A DNA stretch of 64,000 bases from Baekduia alba (GTDB lineage Bacteria > Actinomycetota > Thermoleophilia > Solirubrobacterales > Solirubrobacteraceae), in contig NZ_CP114013.1 in assembly GCF_028416635.1 (NCBI RefSeq), positions 3,782,001 through 3,846,000 on the forward strand. The letters are read 5' to 3'. Shown one piece after another: positions 57,853 to 64,000 of this stretch. Made by a program: the position numbers and the translations under genes. The notes beneath the pieces are model-generated. The model saw only the letters and a program-made list of their open reading frames with translations. It ran no database searches and was not told the origin of the DNA. Within the stretch, counting starts at the first letter, position 1, and each line of letters begins with the position of its first letter.

Positions 57853-58511
57853 CCCAGCAGCCCCCGGACGGTGTCGTCGAAGCTGTGGTCGCCGCGCAGC
57901 GCCTTGCGCGCCGCGAGCGCGTCGAGCGTGTCGGTCGTCAGCCGCACCCAGCCGCCGCCGGGATGGTGGGCGGCGAGCGCGTCGCGGAAGGCGGCCAGCG
58001 GCATCCGCCAGCGTGCCATCGCGCTCCACGGGACCTGGGCGACCTGGAGGCGATCGTGCTCGCCCGCGTAGAGCACCAGGCCGGTGAACAGGAACGTGAG
58101 CGGCACGACGCCGTCGGGCAGCGAGTACAGGTACTTGGTCGCCGCGACCTCCAGGTCGTAGCCGTAGGGCACCTCGACCGCGAACGAGGTGGCGCCGGTG
58201 AAGCCCTTGACGAGCACGTCGACCGACGCCCAGTGCAGCGCCTGCGTCGTCGCCGCCCAGCGCTCGGGCGCGCCGAACAGCTCGACGAGCCGCGCCCGCG
58301 TCGCGTCGTCGTAGGCGCGCCGCGCCGGGTCGATCCGGATCGCGGTCGTCAGCGCCAGCACGTGGATCGGCCGGCCCAGCGGGTCGCTGACGTGCAGGTC
58401 GAAGCGCAGCGCGGGCGTGAGCGTGTTGGCCACCGGCGCGACGCCGAGGACCGAGAACACCGGGTCGGTCGCCGCCGTGTCGGGCACCGGCTGCGCGGCG
58501 CCGACGGTCAC
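57849..58511 (-). CDS. DUF6084 family hydrogenase-cluster protein
   Basis: A 220-residue soluble protein with a beta-rich start (LRFDLHVSDPLGRPIHVLAL), WASVDVLVKGFTGATSFAVE, VPYGYDLEVAATKYLYSLPD, VPLTFLFTGLVLY and VAQVPWSAMARWRMP. This matches the DUF6084 family, found beside DUF5947 in actinobacterial group 1h hydrogenase operons. It starts at GTG 58511 overlapping the DUF5947 gene. Its function is unknown; a structural partner of the hydrogenase is plausible. Confidence 0.8.
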   Translation of the reverse strand: MTVGAAQPVPDTAATDPVFSVLGVAPVANTLTPALRFDLHVSDPLGRPIHVLALTTAIRIDPARRAYDDATRARLVELFGAPERWAATTQALHWASVDVLVKGFTGATSFAVEVPYGYDLEVAATKYLYSLPDGVVPLTFLFTGLVLYAGEHDRLQVAQVPWSAMARWRMPLAAFRDALAAHHPGGGWVRLTTDTLDALAARKALRGDHSFDDTVRGLLG

Positions 58512-59146
58512 GCCACCACCGCCTGCGCGCGCAGGTCGGCGAAGAACGCGTCGACCGCCGCGGTGACGCCCGGGCCGCCGGAGATCCCCGACCACCCCGC
58601 CTTGACGCGGCCGACCAGCTCGTAGCAGCGGTCGACGCCGACGATCGCGTAGCGCGGCGCCGCGCCCGTGCGGTCGACGATCAGCGCCTCGGCGTCGGGC
58701 TCGAGCCGGTCGAGCACCGGGTTGCGCGCGCACAGCGCGTCCCAGGCCACCAGCTCCAGCTCGCTCTCGGTCGCGCCCGCGGGGCTCGGGTACAGCGCGA
58801 CGACGCCGCCGCTGACGCTGCTGCGCAGCAGGAACGCGAGCCCGATCGGGATCTGGAACGCCGCCCAGATCTCGTCGGGCAGGGCGAAGTCCTCGAGCCA
58901 CAGCGTGCGCGTGCCCGGCGGGCGGAACTCCGGGTCGCCGGAGCGCAGCGACCAGCACGTCTCGCAGACGCAGACGATCCGGCGCTCGGTCAGGTGCAGG
59001 AGGTGGCGGTGGCGCTCGCCGATCCCGATCGGGCACAGCTCGCAGTGGGCGGTGCTGGGCGCCGGCCGATCCGTCGCGAGCGCGGGCGGCGGCGCCGCCG
59101 CCCACGCGGCCATGCGCCGCAGCCCCTGGGCGCCGCCGGCGCTCAT
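58508..59146 (-). CDS. DUF5947 family hydrogenase-cluster protein, zinc-finger-like
   Basis: A 212-residue protein. The N-terminal region has four Cys in two pairs: HCELCPIGIGERHRHLLHL and IVCVCETCWSLR, suggesting a zinc or iron-sulfur site with nearby His. The rest reads PEFRPPGTRTLWLEDFALPD, FQIPIGLAFLLRSSVSGGVV and YELVGRVKAGWSGISGG. This corresponds to DUF5947, a companion of group 1h hydrogenases. It overlaps both neighbours by 4 nt. A role in electron transfer or cofactor assembly is possible. Confidence 0.8.
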   Translation of the reverse strand: MSAGGAQGLRRMAAWAAAPPPALATDRPAPSTAHCELCPIGIGERHRHLLHLTERRIVCVCETCWSLRSGDPEFRPPGTRTLWLEDFALPDEIWAAFQIPIGLAFLLRSSVSGGVVALYPSPAGATESELELVAWDALCARNPVLDRLEPDAEALIVDRTGAAPRYAIVGVDRCYELVGRVKAGWSGISGGPGVTAAVDAFFADLRAQAVVA

Positions 59147-59958
59147 CGCACCAGCGCCACCCGGACAGGGCCGCCGTTGCGCAGCAGGGGCACCGGCCGC
59201 AGCTGGAGCTCGCCGTCCGCGACACAGCGCCCCGCGCGCGGCAGGTCGAACGTCGCGCCGCAGGTCGCGCAGGTCAGGCGCCCGCCGAGCAGGACGCCGT
59301 CGGTCAGCGGCGCGGCGCAGGCCGCGCACGCGTCGTGGTAGGCCAGCAGCGTGCCGGCGACGTTGGCCACCAACAACCCGGCGGCGGCCGCGATCGCGCC
59401 GCGGGCCAGGTCCGCCGCGCCGTCGAGCGCGACCCACTCGACGTCGCCGCCGAGGTCCTCCTCGCGCCGGGGCGGCGCGGGCGCGACGCCCTCGACGTCG
59501 AGGCCGCGCAGGTCCGGCGCCGCCTCCTCCAGCGCGCGCTCGATCGCCAGCTCCAGCGTGGTCCGCGACGCGCCGCAGCCCTTGCACGAGCCCTGCAGGC
59601 GCAGCGACGCGATCCCGTCGACCAGGCCCAGCAGCTCGACGTCGCCGTCGTGAGACGCCAGGTACGGGCGCACGCCGTCCAGCGCCGCCTGCACCCGCGT
59701 CTCCAGCGGCACCGGATGCAGGCCGTGGATCAGCAGGAGGTTGGCGACGAGCTCGTCGCCGGCCAGCGCGGCGACGCCGCCGGCGTCCAGCGCCGCGACG
59801 ATCCGCTCCAGGCCCTCGCCGTAGAGCTGGACGATCGCGGCGGCCAGCTCGTCGGCGAGCTGGCGCGCGTGCGGGTCGGGCAGCGCCTCGGCCTGCTCGG
59901 TCAGCTCCGTGACGCGCGCGACGAGCGCCGCCTCGGTGGGTTCGGCGACCGTCGCCAC
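59143..59958 (-). CDS. NifU-like Fe-S scaffold fused to a four-Cys Rieske-like domain
   Basis: A 271-residue protein. Residues about 75-155 form a NifU C-terminal scaffold: LETRVQAALDGVRPYLASHD, GDVELLGLVDGIASLRLQGS, then CKGCGASRTTLELAIERAL with the CxxC pair. The C-terminal domain (about 205-271) resembles a Rieske fold (HDACAACAAPLTDGVLLGGR, LTCATCGATFDLPRAGRCV), but the usual CxH/CxxH ligands are CAAC and CATC, so it is all-Cys. It likely carries electrons or Fe-S clusters for the hydrogenase, whose genes it directly follows. Start GTG 59958; one nucleotide separates it from the large-subunit stop. Confidence 0.8.
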   Translation of the reverse strand: MATVAEPTEAALVARVTELTEQAEALPDPHARQLADELAAAIVQLYGEGLERIVAALDAGGVAALAGDELVANLLLIHGLHPVPLETRVQAALDGVRPYLASHDGDVELLGLVDGIASLRLQGSCKGCGASRTTLELAIERALEEAAPDLRGLDVEGVAPAPPRREEDLGGDVEWVALDGAADLARGAIAAAAGLLVANVAGTLLAYHDACAACAAPLTDGVLLGGRLTCATCGATFDLPRAGRCVADGELQLRPVPLLRNGGPVRVALVR

Positions 59959-59959
59959 C

Positions 59960-61741
59960 TCAGCACATCCCGGTCGGCGTGTGGACCACCTTGCGGACCG
60001 TGCCGTTGCCCTTCCCGTACATGTGGACCCCGCAGGGCAGGCACGGGTCGAAGCTGTGGACCGCCCGCATGATGTCGACGCCCTTGAAGTTGTCGGGCCC
60101 GTTCTCCTCGAAGATCGGCGTGTTCTGCACCGCGTCCTCGTAGGGGCCCGGCGTCCCGTAGGTGTCGCGCGGGTTGCCGTTCCACGGCGTCGGCGGATAG
60201 GGCTGGTAGTTGGCGATCTTGCCCTCGCGGATGACCATGTGATGGGACAGCACGCCGCGCGCGGCCTCGTGGAAGCCCACGCTGATCGTCTCGTCGGGCA
60301 CGGTGAAGTCCGACCAGCTCTTGGTCCGCCCCGCCCGGATCTCGGCCTGCGCCTTCTCCAGGCAGTGCAGGCCCACGAGCGCCGAGTAGGCCTGGTGGTA
60401 GCTGCGCGCCCGCTGGCGCTCGATCGCGTTGGACCACGGCGGGATCTTCCACTCGAGCTCCATCTCGGGCATGAACCCCGTCTTGGGCAGGACCATCTTG
60501 ATGGACTCGCCCGTGGCCTTCAGGAAGCCGAGGTCGACGAGGCCCGCCTTGGCGGTGACCCACTGGCGGGCGAACGGCCCGCCGCCGGTGTCGCTGGCGA
60601 CGTAGGTCTCGTTGCGCGCGTCGTACATGCGCGGCGACGCCACCCACGAGTACTTGTCGGCCCAGTCGCGCGCCTGCGGCTTGGGCAGCGTGACCTTGTT
60701 CCACGGGTGGCGCTTGTCCACCGGGTTGCCGAGGGGATCCTTCGTCACGAACGTCTCCTCCGCGCCCCAGTCGTCGAAGTACGACGAGCCGAGCAGGATC
60801 CGGATCGCGAGGTTGATCTCCACCAGGTCGGTCGTGATCAGCTCGCCCTTGAAGACCAGGCCGGGCGTGACGAACCGCCGCCGGCCCCACTCGGTCATCG
60901 TCTTGTAGTCGTAGTCGACGTAGTCGGGGTCGTCGAAGCAGCCCCAGCAGATGATGTCCGTGTCGCGGTAGCCGACGCGCTCGTAGCCCGGCAGCGCCTC
61001 GTAGAAGAAGTCGTACAGGTCGTCGTGCATCGGGATGCTGCGCTTGCAGTAGTCCATGTAGCGCATCAACCGCACGTAGTACTCCGTGCACGTCTGCTGG
61101 GTGATGTTCGCGCTGCAGCCGCCAGGCAGGATCGTCGACGGGTGCGTGTGCCGGCCGCCGAACAGGCAGTACATCTCACGCGTGTAGCGGGCGACCTGGA
61201 GCGTCTCCAGGTAGAAGTCCCCCGTGAACGCGTTGAGCGCGCGCATGATGTCGGCGATCGTCTTGTAGCCGTGGACGTCGGCGTGCGGCGCCGCCGTCGT
61301 CTCCGCCTTGGCCAGGACCGCCGGGTTGGTCTCCTTGACCATCTGCTCGGAGTAGTCCACGTTGGCCATGCAGTCGTTGTAGATCGCGTGGTCGAACATG
61401 AAGTCCGCCGACTCCGCCAGGTTGAAGGCGTAGTCGCCGAGCTTCGGCGGCTTGACCGAGTAGGCCATGTTCTGGTTCAGGCACGAGCAGGTGCAGTGGT
61501 TGTCACCGCAGATGCCGCAGATCCGGCTCGTGATGAAGTGCGCGTCGCGCGGGTCGATGCCCTTCATGAAGATGTCGAAGCCGCGGAACAGCATCGACGT
61601 CGAGTAGCACTTCAGCACCTGCTGGTTGGTGAAGTCGATCTCGGTGTGGATGCCGAGCGACCCGACGATGCGGGTCACCGGATCCCAGGCCATCTCCTTG
61701 ACGGTGACCTTCTGATCGGTGGGTGATTCGACGGTGGCCAT
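59960..61741 (-). CDS. hhyL: [NiFe] hydrogenase large subunit, group 1h-type
   Basis: A 593-residue catalytic subunit. L1 motif: SRICGICGDNHCTCS (Cys75, Cys78). L2 motif: SFDPCLPCGVH (Cys567, Cys570, His573), followed by a 20-residue tail to be cleaved after His573. The overall pattern, including AWDPVTRIVGSLGIHTEIDF and ARGVLSHHMVIREGKIANYQ, matches actinobacterial group 1h enzymes that oxidise H2 at atmospheric level. Two extra Cys (83, 85) sit next to L1, where I expect Ala in relatives. It is located 9 nt after the small subunit and feeds electrons to the respiratory chain. Confidence 0.95.
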   Translation of the reverse strand: MATVESPTDQKVTVKEMAWDPVTRIVGSLGIHTEIDFTNQQVLKCYSTSMLFRGFDIFMKGIDPRDAHFITSRICGICGDNHCTCSCLNQNMAYSVKPPKLGDYAFNLAESADFMFDHAIYNDCMANVDYSEQMVKETNPAVLAKAETTAAPHADVHGYKTIADIMRALNAFTGDFYLETLQVARYTREMYCLFGGRHTHPSTILPGGCSANITQQTCTEYYVRLMRYMDYCKRSIPMHDDLYDFFYEALPGYERVGYRDTDIICWGCFDDPDYVDYDYKTMTEWGRRRFVTPGLVFKGELITTDLVEINLAIRILLGSSYFDDWGAEETFVTKDPLGNPVDKRHPWNKVTLPKPQARDWADKYSWVASPRMYDARNETYVASDTGGGPFARQWVTAKAGLVDLGFLKATGESIKMVLPKTGFMPEMELEWKIPPWSNAIERQRARSYHQAYSALVGLHCLEKAQAEIRAGRTKSWSDFTVPDETISVGFHEAARGVLSHHMVIREGKIANYQPYPPTPWNGNPRDTYGTPGPYEDAVQNTPIFEENGPDNFKGVDIMRAVHSFDPCLPCGVHMYGKGNGTVRKVVHTPTGMC

Positions 61742-61750
61742 GTTCGGTCC

Positions 61751-62812
61751 TCACCAGCGCTTCGCGTAGCCGGAGGTGAGCTCGGGGCGGCTGTGACGCC
61801 ACTCCGGCTCCTTGTCGTACTTGCGCTTGACGTTGAAGTGCCGGCCCCAGCGCAGGAGCGGGCCCCACGTGAACTTCGCGATGTCCGACGACACGCGGCC
61901 CATCGGGTCCTCGTCCATGAAGGGCATGTACTTGTCCGGGAACCCCGGCATCGTGCACGCCATGCAGATCCCACCCACGTTGGGGCAACCGCCCATGTGG
62001 TTGACCCAGCCGCGCAGCGGCACGTTGCACTTGACCACCGGGCCCTTGCACCCCAACTTGACCAGGCAGCGGTGGTCGTCGCCGTACTCGGTGGCGAAGT
62101 CGCCCTCCTCGTAGAACGCGGCGCGGTTGCAGCTCTCGTGCGTCGTCCGGCCGAAGAGCGACACCGGCCGGCCGGCGTCGTCGAGCTCGGGCACCGGCCC
62201 CATCCCCGCCAGCGCGAAGACGAGGTGGACCAGCATCTCGGTCATGTTGTCGGGCTGGGCCGGGCACCCGGGGATGTTGACGATCGGGATGCCGGCCTTG
62301 GACTTCCAGTTCCACCCCAGGTAGTCGCGGACGCCCATCGCGCCGGTCGGGTTGTTGGCCATCGCCGGGATGCCGCCGTAGGTGGCGCACGTCCCGACGG
62401 CGACGATCGCGGCGGCCTTGGGCGCCAGGCGGTCCAGCCACTCGTTGACCGTGATCGGCTGGCCGTTGGCGGGGTTGACGCCGAAGCCGGTCCAGTGCCC
62501 CTCGCCGTTGATCTTCTCGTTGCCGAGCGAGCCCTCGACGACCAGCACGAACGGGTCGAGCTTGCCGTCCTGGGCGTCGAACCACGCCTGGACGTACTCC
62601 TGGCCGACCTCGTAGGCGAGCACCTGGTTGTGCACCACCACCTTGGGCATCCCGGGGATCGCCCCCGTGATGATGTCCTCCAGGCTGGGGTTGGTCGCCG
62701 CGGTCATGGCGACCGAGTCGCCCTCGCACGACAGCCCGACGGTGATCCACAGGACGTGGGCGGTCACCGCCTCCGTCTGGGCCTGGTTTGCAACGAACTC
62801 GACCGATGCCAT
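61751..62812 (-). CDS. hhyS: [NiFe] hydrogenase small subunit, group 1h-type
   Basis: A 353-residue electron-transfer subunit holding three Fe-S clusters. The proximal cluster site is VGLSCEGDSVAM with Cys29 and Asp32: the second Cys of the usual CxxC is replaced by Asp, a hallmark of the oxygen-tolerant group 1h enzymes. Further cluster motifs are VAVGTCATYGGIPA, NIPGCPAQPDN, HESCNRAAFYEEGDFA, CLVKLGCKGPVVKCNVPL and HMGGCPNVGGICMACTMPGF. There is no Tat signal and no C-terminal TM helix, so the enzyme is cytosolic or peripherally bound. AGAGGGGTAGGAG directly precedes ATG 62812. Confidence 0.95.
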   Translation of the reverse strand: MASVEFVANQAQTEAVTAHVLWITVGLSCEGDSVAMTAATNPSLEDIITGAIPGMPKVVVHNQVLAYEVGQEYVQAWFDAQDGKLDPFVLVVEGSLGNEKINGEGHWTGFGVNPANGQPITVNEWLDRLAPKAAAIVAVGTCATYGGIPAMANNPTGAMGVRDYLGWNWKSKAGIPIVNIPGCPAQPDNMTEMLVHLVFALAGMGPVPELDDAGRPVSLFGRTTHESCNRAAFYEEGDFATEYGDDHRCLVKLGCKGPVVKCNVPLRGWVNHMGGCPNVGGICMACTMPGFPDKYMPFMDEDPMGRVSSDIAKFTWGPLLRWGRHFNVKRKYDKEPEWRHSRPELTSGYAKRW

Positions 62813-62829
62813 CTCCTACCCCTCTCGTC

Positions 62830-63921
62830 TCAGCAGATCCGTGGCAGCGGGTCGCCGACGAGCTGATCCAGCACCCGTCGCCCGCCGAAGCCCGTCTCGA
62901 CCAGCACCATTCCGGTGGGGCTCGTGCGCACCTCGCCGATGTCGGCGGCGCGCGCGAAGGACCCTTCCTGTACGTCTTGCAGCGCCGCCAGCGCGGCGCC
63001 GGCCCACTCGGGCGCGACGGCGGCGACCAGAACGCCTTCGTTGGCCACGTGCAGCGGGTCGATCCCCAGCAGCTCGGCGGCCCCGGCGACCGCCGGGTCG
63101 ACCGGCACGGCCGCCTCCTGGACGAGCATCGCGACGCCCGAGGAGCGCGCGAGCTCGTTGAGGACCGACGCGACGCCACCCCGCGTGGCATCGCGCAAGC
63201 AGCGCAGGCCCGGCCCTGCGTGCTCGAGCAGCGCGTCGGCCGCGGGCCACAGCGAGCGCGTGTCCGAGACGATCGTGGCGTCCAGCTCGAACTCGCCGCG
63301 CGCCAGCATGATCGCCGTGCCGTGGGCGCCGACGGGGCCGGAGACCAGGAGGCGGTCGCCGGGCGCCAGCGCGCCGGGCGACAGCGCGGCCCGCGGGTCG
63401 ACGTGGCCGAGGCCCGTCGTGCAGATGTACATCATGTCGGCGTGGCCGCGCTCGACGACCTTGGTGTCGCCGGCGACGATCGCGACGCCGGCGGTGTCCG
63501 CGGCGTGCGCGATCGCCTCCACCTCGGCGCGCAGCGCCGGCGCCTCGAGCCCCTCCTCCAGGATCAGCGAGAGCGTCAGCGCCACGGGCCTTGCACCGGA
63601 CATCGCAAGGTCGTTGACCGTGCCGTTGACCGCCAGGTCGCCGATCGAGCCGCCCGGGAAGCGGATCGGCGTGACGACGAAGCTGTCGGTCGTCAGCGCC
63701 AGCGTCGCGCCCCCGACGTCGAGCACGCCGGCGTCCCCGAGCACGTCGAGCGCCGGCGAGCCGAAGGCCGGGAGCAGCAGGCCCTCGATCAGCGCGCCCG
63801 TCGCCTTGCCGCCAGCGCCGTGGGCCATCGTGATGCGCTCGTCGCGGAACTTGGGGCGCTTGCCCCGCTGCGTCTCGATGATCCCCAGGACCCGCGCCTC
63901 GCGGGCGGCCGTGCCGCTCAT
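62830..63921 (-). CDS. hypE: HypE, cyanide-ligand synthesis protein
   Basis: A 363-residue PurM-like ATPase ending in the diagnostic C-terminus PRIC, whose Cys receives carbamoyl from HypF and is dehydrated to thiocyanate. Family motifs: ITMAHGAGGKATGALIEGLL, ALTTDSFVVTPIRFPGGSIG, AVNGTVNDLAMSGARPVALT, VAGDTKVVERGHADMMYICT, LLVSGPVGAHGTAIMLARGE and RDATRGGVASVLNELA. It overlaps hypD by 4 nt (ATGA). It is separated by only 17 nt from the small-subunit gene, so the maturation and structural genes are one operon. Confidence 0.97.
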   Translation of the reverse strand: MSGTAAREARVLGIIETQRGKRPKFRDERITMAHGAGGKATGALIEGLLLPAFGSPALDVLGDAGVLDVGGATLALTTDSFVVTPIRFPGGSIGDLAVNGTVNDLAMSGARPVALTLSLILEEGLEAPALRAEVEAIAHAADTAGVAIVAGDTKVVERGHADMMYICTTGLGHVDPRAALSPGALAPGDRLLVSGPVGAHGTAIMLARGEFELDATIVSDTRSLWPAADALLEHAGPGLRCLRDATRGGVASVLNELARSSGVAMLVQEAAVPVDPAVAGAAELLGIDPLHVANEGVLVAAVAPEWAGAALAALQDVQEGSFARAADIGEVRTSPTGMVLVETGFGGRRVLDQLVGDPLPRIC

Positions 63922-64000
63922 ACGACGACCCGCTCACGGGCGAAGCGCCCGTAGTTGTAGTACGCGGCGCACGCGCCCTCGCTGGAGACCATGCACGTCC
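63918..64000 (-). CDS. hypD: HypD, C-terminal end only (continues right of window)
   Basis: The last 27 codons on the minus strand read TCMVSSEGACAAYYNYGRFA then RERVVV and a TGA at 63918-63920. CMVSSEGACAAYYNYGR is the conserved end of HypD, the iron-sulfur protein that assembles the Fe(CN)2CO unit with HypC. The TGA overlaps hypE's ATG. Most of the gene, and probably hypC, lies beyond base 64000. Confidence 0.85.
   Translation of the reverse strand, partial: TCMVSSEGACAAYYNYGRFARERVVV

Noticed and set aside
1-64000. CRISPR arrays, tRNA or rRNA genes, insertion sequences, phage genes
   Set aside because: Read for direct repeats with spacers, tRNA-like cloverleaf ends and transposase motifs; none was convincing. 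The only tandem repeats are inside the 761-aa gene and at the carboxyltransferase start.

Overview
The window is 64 kb of very GC-rich DNA with dense, unidirectional gene strings. Neighbouring genes mostly overlap at ATGA, GTGA or TGATG junctions, GTG starts are common, and several genes have a TAnnnT -10-like box only 6-9 nt upstream of the start codon with no Shine-Dalgarno sequence. This style, together with SARP/BTAD regulators, PucR, many secreted Ala/Pro-rich proteins and a group 1h-type [NiFe] hydrogenase, points to an actinobacterial lineage. A member of Thermoleophilia (Solirubrobacterales-like) is my best guess, but this is inference from gene content. I saw no rRNA, tRNA, CRISPR array, transposase or phage genes.

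Layout. 1-1299: the start-proximal 433 codons of a YfhO-like multi-pass membrane protein. 1531-3909: two small secreted proteins, an ECF sigma factor and its membrane-anchored partner. 3926-9718 (minus): OmpR/histidine-kinase pair followed by a lipoprotein-adaptor-ABC ATPase-permease efflux set. 9764-13029: an epimerase, a DUF5069 protein and a fluoride operon with two FluC genes and a triple-DUF190 protein. 13147-18191: an acylphosphatase-like/LigD-phosphoesterase-like fusion, a polysaccharide deacetylase lipoprotein, a cupin, and a Baeyer-Villiger-type monooxygenase divergent from a PucR regulator.

18262-31076 is the most striking block. A minus-strand operon starts with its own sigma factor, then encodes a CE18/Agd3-like deacetylase, a coiled-coil protein, a PelF-like GT4 glycosyltransferase, a roughly 11-12-TM protein, a spherulin-4 (GH135/Sph3-like) protein, a small membrane protein and a secreted protein. 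Facing it on the plus strand are a PKD protein, a Pro-rich protein and a GH114 endo-alpha-1,4-polygalactosaminidase. Together these look like a cationic alpha-1,4-galactosamine exopolysaccharide system that mixes the fungal galactosaminogalactan enzyme set with the bacterial Pel glycosyltransferase.

31327-39668: a PAS-SARP regulator, a 761-aa tandem-repeat membrane protein, a LuxR-type regulator with Glu at the phospho-acceptor position, and a fused SARP-TM-beta-propeller-peptide-binding protein that looks like a membrane-spanning one-component sensor. 39665-42950: queuosine salvage protein divergent from an NMT1/ThiY-like binding protein, an unknown membrane protein, and two decayed genes (glyoxalase-like and FUSC-like). 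42978-49163: an acyl-CoA carboxylase / HMG-CoA lyase / acyl-CoA dehydrogenase operon (leucine-type catabolism) divergent from a TetR regulator over a clear double operator. 49228-51224: a truncated DyP-peroxidase remnant ending in a large palindrome, a secreted protein and BioY.

51311-64000 (minus, running off the right edge): hypD-hypE-small and large hydrogenase subunits-NifU/Rieske-like-DUF5947-DUF6084-conserved protein-maturation protease-hypA-hypB-SIS-membrane protein-hypF. This is a near-complete group 1h (high-affinity, atmospheric H2-type) hydrogenase operon; hypC is not in the window.
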